Below are positions 1-7,723 of a stretch of 27,596 nucleotides of DNA, in pieces (positions within the stretch are counted from its first letter, which is position 1; each line of letters starts with the position of its first letter). The notes below the pieces were generated by a model. That model did no database searches. It was not told where the DNA came from and saw only the letters and a list, made by a program, of their open reading frames with translations. The translations under genes were made by a program, and so were the position numbers. The stretch is from JACROF01 sp964533055 (GTDB lineage: Bacteria > Patescibacteriota > Microgenomatia > Levybacterales > UBA12049), in assembly GCA_964533055.1 (NCBI GenBank), contig CAZHKZ010000011.1:1-27596 (forward strand), read 5' to 3'.

Positions 1-54
1 GATAACAGGCTGATCGCATCCAAGCGTCCACAGCGACGATGCGGTTTGGCACCT
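1..54 (+). rRNA. 23S rRNA, exon before the intron (partial)
   Basis: This is the domain V stretch around GATAACAGGCTGAT and TTTGGCACCT, which matches the conserved peptidyl-transferase region of bacterial 23S rRNA up to E. coli position 2500. The gene begins upstream of the window. The sequence then breaks off and resumes at 470, with the expected CGATGTCGGCTCATC. Confidence 0.97.
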
Positions 55-469
55 TAAATAACATTGGGGCGCCTATGAAGTAATTCATAAGCTTGGTTCT
101 TATATACACTGAGACGAAGTGGTATAGGGAAAAATTTACTAGTCAAAATCGGTGGACTCCACTCAGTTAGAGGGGACAATACCGAGGGAAGCGCATTCAT
201 TTTATGAATGTGCCCCGTATCGACTGATTCAAAGTAGTATCATTAATGGGCTTGTCAGCTGTAAAAGGCTAGGCAAAGATTCATAAGTCAATAGTTCCTG
301 CAGATGCGGGAAACAGATGATGATACGAAACGATGAGATAGAAGGCTTCGCTACACGTAAGTGTGGCAATATATAGCCTCTATAAAAGACTAGCTCCTAG
401 CGAAGGTTAGGATGAAGGTATAGTCAACGCTCTTGGTGACAAGAGGTTTAATCTATCAAGAATAGAGAG
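55..469 (+). ncRNA. Group I intron in 23S rRNA at site 2500/2501
   Basis: A 415-nt insertion interrupts the 23S peptidyl-transferase centre. The exon end GGCACCT (48-54) pairs with an internal guide GGGCGCC (67-73), leaving the U-G wobble at the 5' splice site that group I introns require. The bases just before the guide, ACATTG (61-66), pair with the 3' exon CGATGT (470-475) as a P10 helix. The intron ends in G (469). P7-like strands GACTA (388-392) and TAGTC (421-425) frame an S-like element AAGGTATAGTC, and a P9-like hairpin CTCTTG-GTGA-CAAGAG lies at 430-445. No homing endonuclease ORF is present. I see no reason to call it a group II intron or an archaeal-type intron. The exact subclass was not determined. 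Confidence 0.92.
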
Positions 470-869
<400 letters not shown>

Positions 870-973
870 TTTAAAAAAGACAAATTTTTTCCACCTTCAA
901 TTATTTCTTGAGGTAACTTAAGGAATGGTTGAGGGTACATCTCTTCACTTATTAAGAAGCTCTCTAGAGCGAC

Positions 974-1018
974 GAAATCTTGAGCCTGTCGAAGGATCAA
1001 GGTTTCATCTTTAACAAG
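974..1018 (+). promoter_or_regulatory. Palindrome followed by boxA-like CTTTAACAAG in the 23S-5S spacer
   Basis: The arms GAAATCTTGA (974-983) and TCAAGGTTTC (997-1006) form a hairpin with one mismatch. Directly after it comes CTTTAACAAG (1009-1018), which matches the core of the rRNA antitermination boxA (known consensus TGCTCTTTAACA). In rRNA leaders the order is boxB hairpin and then boxA, as here. A role in antitermination or rRNA processing is inference. Confidence 0.5.
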
Positions 1019-1037
1019 CTAGTTCCTGTCAAGCATT

Positions 1038-1149
1038 TGTCGGTGTCGCGAGCGAAGTGGTCCCACCTCTTCCCTTTCCGAACAGAGAAGTGAAACGCTT
1101 TAGCGCCCACGATACTGGTTTTTACCGGGACAATAAGTCGATGCCGGCG
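1038..1149 (+). rRNA. rrf: 5S rRNA
   Basis: The core GTGGTCCCACCT followed by CCGAACAGAGAAGTGAAACG is the conserved 5S loop region. The termini TGTCGGTGT (1038-1046) and ATGCCGGCG (1141-1149) pair with several G-U pairs as helix I, which sets the ends. The length of about 112 nt is normal. It follows the 23S gene after a 168-nt spacer, so it is part of the same rRNA operon. Confidence 0.95.
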
Positions 1150-1180
1150 ATTGCTTGCAAGGAACGGCAAGAAACAAATT

Positions 1181-1203
1181 TTCCCCCGCAAGGGGGATTT
1201 TTT
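1181..1203. terminator. rRNA operon terminator, shared with the convergent gene
   Basis: The stem TCCCCC (1182-1187), loop GCAA and GGGGGA (1192-1197) are followed by a T-run. On the other strand a shorter T tract follows, so it may also stop the convergent glycosyltransferase ending at 1208. Confidence 0.85.
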
Positions 1204-1207
1204 GTGC

Positions 1208-2623
1208 CTAAATCCGTCTCCAGACCTCGTATCCGTAGACTTTTTCTTTGAATAGATAGTGCTTCTCAATATACTCTTTTGTTATCCCTGTTTTTATCTG
1301 ATTCATGGGGTGTGTGAGAATAATTGGGACTTGCTGCTTATTAAGAGATTCAACTAATTGTCTTTCTAGATCTGCAGGAATTCCAGGATAGTCGAATCGA
1401 GTAGGGTTGGGCCGATCTAAAAAGAAATATGCCATCGGTTCATAATAATTAAGATAAATTTTCTCATCTTTCTTAATATTTTTATTAATGTATGTCGAGA
1501 GAATGTTAATTTCATCTGCTGTCCCTGGGTCTGTGAAGACTAAGATTTTTGGGTTGGAGATAAATACTTTTTGTGCCAAGAGTTCTGGTTTGAAGCGATA
1601 ATAAGAGAAATTAAGCGAGGTATATAGGCCTATGGATATAAGTAAAACAGTTAACAGCAAACTTATTCTGTGTACAATTCCATTCTGCCTGAGAAGAATG
1701 ATTATTGGAAGTGTTGTAAGCGCCAGAAGCGGCATAAGATGCACATAGTCGGTCACTGGTCTGATGCCAAATATCCAGAAAGCAGATGTAGCAAATGGCA
1801 GCAATAGTAGATCCCTATTTCTTTTCCAGGAGACAATGATTGCAGCAAGCGAGAGCCAGAATGGGGATGAATAGAGAAGTATTTTGGCAAGAATCCCTAA
1901 GTTCGATGAGCCCTGGAATAGCGGGGTATCAAGTGACTTGTCTAGGAAGATTCGCTCGAAAGTATGAGCGTACATGTTGTTTATGAAGGGGTGCAAAGAG
2001 TTGGTAAGGTGGAGGTAGCACAGGAAGACCCCAGCAATTATTAGAGCACCTTTTATGAATTGCCAGAGATGCTGTCTTTGTTTTTGTTGGAGAAAAGTGG
2101 GGAGAATGGCTAGGAGAAATCCCGCACCCAGATTTTGTTTAGTGAGTAGTGTGATGACGGTGAGTCCTCCAGATACTATATATGATCTGGTTGTATTTCT
2201 TAGATAGAAATAAATAGAGATGATAGCAATTTCGACTGAGAGCATAGATGGCCAAATAAAGTTAATATGCCCAGGTCCGAAAGTAGCAAATAGGAGAACG
2301 ACAAGTAAGGATAAGAAATTATTTTTTAATAGTTTAAAACTTACTTTATAAAGACAAATACATGTTAAAGAACTTATGAGCAGAGTGAATAGTCTTTCTC
2401 CCAATACGCTTTGTCCAAAGACCAGAAATGCCACGACGTTGAGGAGAGGGGCAATTGGCGTGTAGACAAAATCAAAGTCTTTATAAAGAATTTGCCCACT
2501 TAGAATTCGTGACGCGCTATGTAAGATATATCCCTCATCAGGGAAAAAAAGTCCATGAAGACTGACGTATGAAAGATAGAGAAAGAGTCCTATCCAGGTT
2601 GCAGCATAGAGATACTTTTTCAT
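1208..2623 (-). CDS. Membrane glycosyltransferase, GT-C fold (PMT/GT39-like)
   Basis: This is a 471-aa polytopic membrane protein. Residues 27-40 (FPDEGYILHSASRI) carry the acidic D29-E30 pair in the first extracytoplasmic loop, the typical catalytic position of PMT/ArnT-like GT-C enzymes, which move a sugar from a lipid carrier to a substrate outside the membrane. Many hydrophobic helices follow, and the tail is a soluble segment of about 100 residues. I chose the start at 2623 (MKKYLYAATW) rather than an upstream in-frame ATG at 2740. A promoter with its -10 at 2630-2635 places transcription initiation next to 2623, and the upstream codons would overlap the rpsA promoter. It runs divergently from rpsA. 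Donor and acceptor cannot be told from sequence. Confidence 0.85.
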   Translation of the reverse strand: MKKYLYAATWIGLFLYLSYVSLHGLFFPDEGYILHSASRILSGQILYKDFDFVYTPIAPLLNVVAFLVFGQSVLGERLFTLLISSLTCICLYKVSFKLLKNNFLSLLVVLLFATFGPGHINFIWPSMLSVEIAIISIYFYLRNTTRSYIVSGGLTVITLLTKQNLGAGFLLAILPTFLQQKQRQHLWQFIKGALIIAGVFLCYLHLTNSLHPFINNMYAHTFERIFLDKSLDTPLFQGSSNLGILAKILLYSSPFWLSLAAIIVSWKRNRDLLLLPFATSAFWIFGIRPVTDYVHLMPLLALTTLPIIILLRQNGIVHRISLLLTVLLISIGLYTSLNFSYYRFKPELLAQKVFISNPKILVFTDPGTADEINILSTYINKNIKKDEKIYLNYYEPMAYFFLDRPNPTRFDYPGIPADLERQLVESLNKQQVPIILTHPMNQIKTGITKEYIEKHYLFKEKVYGYEVWRRI

Positions 2624-2629
2624 GAGCGT

Positions 2630-2658
2630 ATTATGCAAGAGTAGTAAGGTACTTACAA
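2630..2658 (-). promoter_or_regulatory. Promoter of the GT-C gene, leaderless type
   Basis: On the minus strand TTGTAA (2653-2658), 17 nt and CATAAT (2630-2635) precede ATG by only 6 nt. The mRNA should therefore begin at or very near the start codon. Confidence 0.6.
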
Positions 2659-2664
2659 GTATTC

Positions 2665-2693
2665 TTGCGCAAAAACGGCTAGAGTGGTATACT
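2665..2693 (+). promoter_or_regulatory. Promoter of rpsA
   Basis: TTGCGC (2665-2670), a 17-nt spacer and TATACT (2688-2693). The predicted leader is about 28 nt and holds a weak AAAGG before the ATG at 2728. The -35 of this promoter lies next to the oppositely oriented -35 of the GT-C gene. Confidence 0.65.
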
Positions 2694-2727
2694 GACTCAA
2701 CTCTAATTATGAAAGGCGCAACACTAA

Positions 2728-3825
2728 ATGGCTTCCTCAAACTCTAATTCTTCAACAGGCGCAGTCTCAATGGCTGACTTGATGGCGAAATCTTCTGCAG
2801 TTCCAATTGTTTCATTCAAGAAAGGCGACATTGTTAGCGGCACAATCAGTAAGCTTTCTAAAAAAGAAATTCTTGTCGATCTTTCAGCGAAGGGTCAGGC
2901 TGTTGTTCTCGAAAAAGAGCCACGTTTAATGCGCAATCTTCTCGCAAGTCTTGCAGTTGGGGATAAGGTAGAGGTCTCTATCCTTAATCCAGAATCAGAT
3001 CTTGGTCAGCCAGTTGTGTCACTTCGACGCTTCATGGACAACATCACGTGGAAGAGGATTGATGAACTCAAGAAGTCTCAGGAGAAAATTGATGTTACCA
3101 TCACTGAAGTCACCAAGGGAGGCTATGTCATCGTTACAAGTGATGGCATGAATGGATTCCTTCCTAACTCTCACACTAATTCTTCGCAGGGTACACTCAC
3201 AGTTGGCAAGAACGTCCCAGTCTCCGTTGCTGACATAAATCGTGAAGATCGCAAGATTATTGTGTCTCAAAAGAGCAGTCTGACAGATGCTCAGTTCGCC
3301 TCCATTATGGCATCCTTGAAGAAAGGTGCTAAAGTCAAGGCAACTGTAAGTAATGTTACGACATTTGGATTCTTCGTCACCCTTGCACCAGATGCGTCAA
3401 AACCAGATGAGCTCATTGATGGACTTGTTCACATCTCAGAACTCGCGTGGACAAAAGTTGATGATATTTCAACGATGTATAAAGTTGGAGATAGTATTGA
3501 TGTGGTCGTTGCAGGATTTGATAAAGATGCGCGAAGAATTGATCTATCTGTAAAAAGGCTTACTGAAGATCCATTTGAAAAGTTAAAGGAAAATTATCCA
3601 GTTGATAAGAAAGTGTCTGGTAAAGTTGTACGAACAGAAGATGGTAGCGTGATCGTAGATCTAGGTGATGGCGTAGAAGGAATTATTAAGAAAGAAAAAG
3701 TTCCAGCCGGAACTTCCTATGAGCAGGGGAAAGCTATTGATGTGACAGTGGTTGCTCATGACTCAAGGCGAAGAAGATTAGAATTGACACCAGTCCTTAA
3801 GGAAAAGCCTCTTATGTACCGTTAG
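2728..3825 (+). CDS. rpsA: 30S ribosomal protein S1
   Basis: This 365-aa protein has four S1 (OB-fold) RNA-binding domains, roughly at residues 30-100, 110-185, 195-280 and 288-360. Domain 3 is the most canonical, with TTFGFFVTL and GLVHISEL. S1 binds mRNA leaders and helps load them on the 30S subunit. Four domains is fewer than the six of E. coli and resembles the shorter S1 proteins of Gram-positive and reduced-genome bacteria. The N-terminal 25 residues are Ser/Asn-rich and probably disordered. It has its own promoter and is followed by radA after 71 nt, with no clear terminator between. The name rests on domain content; another S1-repeat protein is less likely. Confidence 0.9.
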   Translation: MASSNSNSSTGAVSMADLMAKSSAVPIVSFKKGDIVSGTISKLSKKEILVDLSAKGQAVVLEKEPRLMRNLLASLAVGDKVEVSILNPESDLGQPVVSLRRFMDNITWKRIDELKKSQEKIDVTITEVTKGGYVIVTSDGMNGFLPNSHTNSSQGTLTVGKNVPVSVADINREDRKIIVSQKSSLTDAQFASIMASLKKGAKVKATVSNVTTFGFFVTLAPDASKPDELIDGLVHISELAWTKVDDISTMYKVGDSIDVVVAGFDKDARRIDLSVKRLTEDPFEKLKENYPVDKKVSGKVVRTEDGSVIVDLGDGVEGIIKKEKVPAGTSYEQGKAIDVTVVAHDSRRRRLELTPVLKEKPLMYR

Positions 3826-3860
3826 TAGTAGCTAGTATAAAGTAGTAAGTATAAAGCTGC

Positions 3861-3889
3861 TTAATTCTCTATTCTTAATACTGTATACT
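3861..3889 (+). promoter_or_regulatory. Promoter of radA, leaderless type
   Basis: TTAATT (3861-3866), a 17-nt spacer and TATACT (3884-3889). The ATG at 3897 is 7 nt beyond the -10, so the transcript should start at the start codon. There is no Shine-Dalgarno sequence. Confidence 0.65.
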
Positions 3890-3896
3890 ATCTCCC

Positions 3897-5258
3897 ATGG
3901 CTTCTAAGAAACTGAAAGTATCATTTGTCTGCCAAGAATGTGGATATGATGCTCCTGCATATATGGGCAAATGTCCTGAGTGTGGCAATTGGAATACTTT
4001 TAAAGAGTTTAAGGAAGCACGTATATCTTCATCAAGCATCTCCTCATCTATCTTGGCAGATATCCCTGAAAGACCACAGAAATTATCTGAAATTGCATAT
4101 CAGGAAAAGCTGAGGCTTCAAACTAAAATACATGAGTTGAATAATGTTTTGGGTGGCGGGATAGTGGCAGGATCAGCAACGTTATTGGCAGGAGATCCCG
4201 GTATCGGCAAATCGACATTGCTGCTGCAGCTCTGTCTTTCCCTTGCTGAGGATGGAAAAAAAGTCCTTTATATTTCAGGTGAAGAGTCAGTTGAACAGAT
4301 CAAGATCAGGGCGGATAGGGTACAGAGTCGAAAGAATAAAGTAGACAGTATAAGGCAGGGTAATTTAGATGGGCTACTTTTAATTTCCTTATCTGATCCA
4401 GATGCAGCCATCGAGCATCTTGCTTCAATCAAGCCAGATCTTGTCGTCGTTGACTCAATTCAAACTATGCAGTCTGCCAATCTGGAAGGCTTGGCAGGCT
4501 CAGTAGGGCAAGTAAGATACTCAGCGCTTCATTTTATCCGCGCCGCGAAAAAGCTACAGATCCCGCTCATCCTCGTGGGGCACGTCACAAAAGATGGCAA
4601 TGTTGCTGGACCTATGGTGCTATCTCACATGGTCGATACAGTGCTCTTTCTTGAAGGCGAGCCTATGACATCAACTAGACTTCTGCGATCCTTTAAGAAT
4701 CGTTTTGGACCTGTGGATGAGGTGGGTGTCTTCCAGATGGAGGAGTCTGGAATGACTGAGATCTCCAATCCAGAGCAGATTTTTCTCTCAGAGAACACAG
4801 CAACAGTTCCCGGATCTGTCCTTGTAGTGACGATGGAAGGGTCAAGAGCTTTTTTGGTAGAGATACAAGCGTTGGCAGTACGTTCATATCTTCCTATGCC
4901 ACGTAGAGTCGTTTCAGGGCTTGATCAAAAGCGTGTTGAACTTCTCCTTGCAGTTCTTCAAAAGCATTGCAATCTTTCTGTCGAGACGATGGACATTTTT
5001 GTGAATGTTGCCGGAGGCTTGAAGATCTCTGATAGGGGAATAGATCTTGGAATTTGTCTTGCGATTTACTCAAGCATCAAAAACATCTCTCTAGCAAAGA
5101 CTGTAGGAATTGGCGAAGTAGGACTTCTTGGAGAAATTCGCACAGTACCGTTGCTTGAGAAGCGGGTGAGGGAAGCTAAGAGACTCGGCTTCTCAAACGT
5201 TTTGACTGTTAACTCAAGCAAATTCCTCAATGCTATGTTACAATCTGTGGGTAAATAG
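3897..5258 (+). CDS. radA: DNA repair protein RadA (Sms)
   Basis: This RecA-like ATPase acts on branched DNA and in recombinational repair. The order of parts is complete: a four-cysteine zinc finger (C12, C15, C26, C29), Walker A GDPGIGKST (99-107), Walker B VVVDS near 183-187, the RadA-specific KNRFG motif (267-271), and a C-terminal Lon-protease-like domain without signs of proteolytic function. The 453-aa length is normal for the family. The start at 3897 is set by the leaderless promoter. The PIN-TRAM gene follows 11 nt after the stop, so the two are probably co-transcribed. A radA neighbour of this kind is also known from Firmicutes (radA-disA-yacL). Confidence 0.97.
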   Translation: MASKKLKVSFVCQECGYDAPAYMGKCPECGNWNTFKEFKEARISSSSISSSILADIPERPQKLSEIAYQEKLRLQTKIHELNNVLGGGIVAGSATLLAGDPGIGKSTLLLQLCLSLAEDGKKVLYISGEESVEQIKIRADRVQSRKNKVDSIRQGNLDGLLLISLSDPDAAIEHLASIKPDLVVVDSIQTMQSANLEGLAGSVGQVRYSALHFIRAAKKLQIPLILVGHVTKDGNVAGPMVLSHMVDTVLFLEGEPMTSTRLLRSFKNRFGPVDEVGVFQMEESGMTEISNPEQIFLSENTATVPGSVLVVTMEGSRAFLVEIQALAVRSYLPMPRRVVSGLDQKRVELLLAVLQKHCNLSVETMDIFVNVAGGLKISDRGIDLGICLAIYSSIKNISLAKTVGIGEVGLLGEIRTVPLLEKRVREAKRLGFSNVLTVNSSKFLNAMLQSVGK

Positions 5259-5269
5259 CCTCAACATTT

Positions 5270-6091
5270 ATGGCAACACAAAAGACAACATCAGCTGTGC
5301 TCGCAGCAAAAAAGACAAAAGTTGTTACTTCCTCACATAGAGAATACGACAATCCTCTCAGACTATCTCCAAAGCTGGTAGGTGCTCTGGCAGATGAAGT
5401 TGCGCGAACACTCGTAACTCGACTCCCAAGCATGATCCCACGCTCTAGATCACGATCTACTTCTCGAAAGAAGAAGTCAGTTGAACAGGGAGTATTCTTA
5501 GATACCTCAGCGATCATTGATGGACGTATCTTTGACCTTATTCACACAGGACTTTTGAATGGTGCAATTGTCATTACGCAAAGTATCCTTTCAGAGCTTA
5601 AGCATCTAGCAGACTCTCAAGATATGGTAAAACGAGAGCGTGGCAAAAAGGGTCTTTTTTATCTAGACCGACTTAAGAAAAGTAAGGTCATCAAGGTGGT
5701 AGTTATTGATGAAGATAATGAGAAGGGGCTTGAGGTAGGGAAGAAAATAGAGGTAGATGAGAGGCTGATCAGGATAGCTAAAAATCACAAGGGTAAGATC
5801 GTGACTTGCGATGCCAATCTTGAAAAGAAGGCCACAATAGAGGGTGTTACAACGATCAACGTAAATGTGCTTGCTAATGCATTGAAAGTTATTGCAGTTC
5901 CTGGCGAGTCTCTCCATATCAGACTTTTGCATATTGGAAAAGATGTATCACAAGGAGTCGGATATCTTGAAGATGGAACGATGATTGTGGTGGAAGAGGG
6001 AAGTCACTTGGTTGGAAAGTCTATCGATGTTGTCGTCTCGCGCGTTATTCAGACAGTAACTGGTCGCATCCTCTTTGCCAAAAAGATCTAA
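5270..6091 (+). CDS. PIN-TRAM domain protein (YacL-like ribonuclease family)
   Basis: The 273-aa protein has a basic, Ser/Arg-rich N-terminal region (1-72), a PIN nuclease domain starting at VFLDTSAIIDGRI (acidic D78 and D84) with further acids in SELKHLAD and TCDANLEKK, and a C-terminal TRAM RNA-binding domain from about 207. PIN domains are metal-dependent ribonucleases. The family member YacL normally has N-terminal membrane helices; here they are replaced by a short charged region, so the protein is probably cytosolic. It follows radA by 11 nt without a clear ribosome-binding site. Substrate unknown. Confidence 0.88.
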   Translation: MATQKTTSAVLAAKKTKVVTSSHREYDNPLRLSPKLVGALADEVARTLVTRLPSMIPRSRSRSTSRKKKSVEQGVFLDTSAIIDGRIFDLIHTGLLNGAIVITQSILSELKHLADSQDMVKRERGKKGLFYLDRLKKSKVIKVVVIDEDNEKGLEVGKKIEVDERLIRIAKNHKGKIVTCDANLEKKATIEGVTTINVNVLANALKVIAVPGESLHIRLLHIGKDVSQGVGYLEDGTMIVVEEGSHLVGKSIDVVVSRVIQTVTGRILFAKKI

Positions 6092-6107
6092 TTTTGCCAC
6101 TAAAAAA

Positions 6108-6178
6108 CCTGCTTATATTCTCAAAAGAGGTAGGAATCCCTGCCCAAGACACCTACCTCATCTGAACTCATAAACAGG
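6108..6178. other. Nested hairpin after the PIN-TRAM gene
   Basis: The outer arms are CCTGCTTAT (6108-6116) and ATAAACAGG (6170-6178) with one mismatch. The inner arms GAGGTAGG (6127-6134) and CCTACCTC (6152-6159) are perfect. There is no T-run, so it is not a standard terminator. It could be a structured RNA end or a processed 3' element. Confidence 0.45.
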
Positions 6179-6255
6179 CTAAAGACGGTATAACTATGTC
6201 CATGTATCTAATAATGGATCATGAAAAATCCATCTCTGTCAAGAAAAACGACTAC

Positions 6256-6305
6256 TTTTAGCTTCTGCTAAAAACCTTGACAAAGTATTACACATTTCTT
6301 ATAAA
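6256..6305 (+). promoter_or_regulatory. Hairpin and near-consensus promoter facing the 50-aa ORF
   Basis: A perfect hairpin TTTTAGC-TTCT-GCTAAAA (6256-6273) is followed by TTGACA (6277-6282), a 17-nt spacer and TATAAA (6300-6305). No convincing plus-strand ORF follows. The transcript would run antisense to the small minus-strand ORF at 6467-6619. Confidence 0.55.
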
Positions 6306-6466
6306 TGTACTTGGCATTTAGTTTTATTCCTGCCTGAAGGACTAACTGCCTTTTACCCTAAGAGCATTGCTTTACGTACCGAAATTATCATCTGAGTAGC
6401 GTGAGTGATGCTCTTTTTGGTGGTATCAGCCATAGGCTGATCATCCTCTGGATGAAAACACTCTTT

Positions 6467-6619
6467 CTACAATAGTCCTACAGGCACGGATAGCCCCTGA
6501 TCTACTAACTTTTTAAACTGCTCTCTTCCCTGTCTAACCATCATTTCCCTCTGATACTGCGCCAATGTTTTTCGTCTTGTTTTTCTTTCCATATGAAGAA
6601 GTGATCGTATCAGTTGCAT
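6467..6619 (-). CDS. Small hypothetical protein, 50 aa
   Basis: The ORF encodes 50 residues, basic and glutamine-rich in the middle (KTRRKTLAQYQREMMVRQGR) and ending in a hydrophobic VPVGLL. No signal peptide or known domain is recognised. Support comes from position: a near-consensus promoter (6629-6657) puts the transcription start 2-4 nt before its ATG, a leaderless arrangement also seen at radA and the 24188 gene. A second in-frame ATG at 6592 would give 41 residues. A plus-strand promoter at 6277-6305 faces it. It is otherwise isolated in a 773-bp gap. It could be a small regulator or the remnant of a larger gene; no function is claimed. Confidence 0.5.
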   Translation of the reverse strand: MQLIRSLLHMERKTRRKTLAQYQREMMVRQGREQFKKLVDQGLSVPVGLL

Positions 6620-6628
6620 ATTGAAGGA

Positions 6629-6657
6629 ATAGTAACACAAGGTATTTACTCTGTCAA
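6629..6657 (-). promoter_or_regulatory. Promoter of the 50-aa ORF
   Basis: On the minus strand: TTGACA (6652-6657), 17 nt and TACTAT (6629-6634). The start codon at 6619 lies about 10 nt beyond the -10. Confidence 0.65.
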
Positions 6658-6752
6658 CCTATAGCTATTTCATCATTAAAAACCCCTAGGCCTAGAGTTA
6701 TTAACCCTCAAAATAGCCTGATATATCAAGCTAAATTAATTATCAAAAAACA

Positions 6753-6772
6753 TGTGGATAACTTTTGGATAA
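6753..6772 (-). promoter_or_regulatory. Two DnaA-box-like 9-mers
   Basis: On the minus strand TTATCCACA (6753-6761) is a perfect consensus DnaA box, and TTATCCAAA (6764-6772) differs by one base. Their starts are 11 bp apart, about one helical turn. The flank at 6718-6750 is AT-rich. Two boxes alone do not make an origin. Confidence 0.35.
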
Positions 6773-6789
6773 GTAAAATAAGACAATTC

Positions 6790-6849
6790 GTCATTCTGAA
6801 CTAGTTTCAGGATCTATGAATTGGGATGCTGAAATAAATTCAGCATGAC
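6790..6849. repeat. REP-like palindromic intergenic element
   Basis: The arms start GTCATTCTGAA (from 6790) and end TTCAGCATGAC (to 6849). Both arms are 25 nt and pair with a few mismatches around a 10-nt loop. The 'GTCATTCTGAA...CAGCATGAC' type is a familiar intergenic palindrome in many bacterial genomes. It sits directly after the GT2 gene ending at 6865 and may protect its 3' end. Confidence 0.6.
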
Positions 6850-6864
6850 AGCGTGGAGTGTGGG

Positions 6865-7638
6865 CTAGGCTGAGGGGCGGAATTTATTGTTGATTGGATG
6901 GAGAAGAGACTGAACTGAGATCTCTGATTTATAAACAAAGCGTGCTCGCAGCCAGAGCTTGGCGTGGGCAACTGCTTTTTTGCTCATAGTCTCGAAGTCC
7001 GAGCCTTGAACAAGCGTTCTGATATAGAGGTGCTGATTGAGGTTGGCGAACTGACCATATGGCAAGAGTTTGGCCAGAAGTGTTCGATAGATGACCGCAT
7101 ACTCTTGGGCCTCAAATTTAAGAAGATCCATAGGGAGAAGATATCTGTTGATCAGAACGCTCTCAAGGTGGAGTGAGTTCTGGGTGAGGAAGGTCTTGCT
7201 GATCGTCTCATGGTCTGTTGGAAGATCACTCTTAATCTGAGTTTTTGATTCAGGGTCTACAGTTATTACCTGAGTCCCAACCCCTGCAACTTTAGGATGG
7301 CGATTAAGGTAGAAGAGCTGTCTTTTGAGCTTATCTGAGGTAATGATGTCTGCTTGATTTACAAAGCCTAGGAATTGACCACGAGCCTCACGTAGTGCTC
7401 TATTTAAGGTCACTGAGAGGCCGTAGCGCTTAACATTACGAGAGATGATGAGTCTCTTGTCACGCTTTTTATATTCACGGAGTATTTTGTATGAGTCGTC
7501 TTTAGAGTTATCATCAATTGCGATCACCTCAAAATCAGGGTAGGTTTGTGCGAGAAGACTATCCAGAGTATCTCTCAGTGTGGCCTGAGCGTTTGAAACC
7601 GGCAACAAAAGGGATATAAATTGTGGTTTTGTTTTCAT
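6865..7638 (-). CDS. GT2 family glycosyltransferase, altered DXD motif
   Basis: This 257-aa protein has a GT-A fold. The N-terminal nucleotide-sugar-binding part is clear: FISLLLPVSNAQATL, then IAIDDNS with D42-D43. Where family members usually have DADD, which binds the metal and the sugar nucleotide, this one has NQAD (94-97), so the first aspartate is asparagine. The following KLKRQLFYLNRHPKVAGVGT is typical for GT2. No membrane helix is seen. It has its own promoter (7724-7752) and lies downstream of the envelope glycosyltransferase operon, so a role in glycan assembly is likely. It may be a weakened or atypical enzyme. Confidence 0.85.
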   Translation of the reverse strand: MKTKPQFISLLLPVSNAQATLRDTLDSLLAQTYPDFEVIAIDDNSKDDSYKILREYKKRDKRLIISRNVKRYGLSVTLNRALREARGQFLGFVNQADIITSDKLKRQLFYLNRHPKVAGVGTQVITVDPESKTQIKSDLPTDHETISKTFLTQNSLHLESVLINRYLLPMDLLKFEAQEYAVIYRTLLAKLLPYGQFANLNQHLYIRTLVQGSDFETMSKKAVAHAKLWLRARFVYKSEISVQSLLHPINNKFRPSA

Positions 7639-7723
7639 ACGATTTTTGGCTTGAAGAATGGTGCAGGTGAGTTCCTAGGCAGTCAAGGCCAGAATAGGCA
7701 GGAGAATATGTAGGTAGGTGTTA

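Noticed and set aside
1057..1251. ORFs overlapping 23S and 5S rRNA, on both strands
   Set aside because: They lie on conserved rRNA sequence and have no coding signature.
6181..6660. Remnant of an IS200/IS605-type transposase or MITE in the 773-bp gap
   Set aside because: No transposase-like stretch appears in any frame, and the hairpins do not carry matching ends or target duplications.
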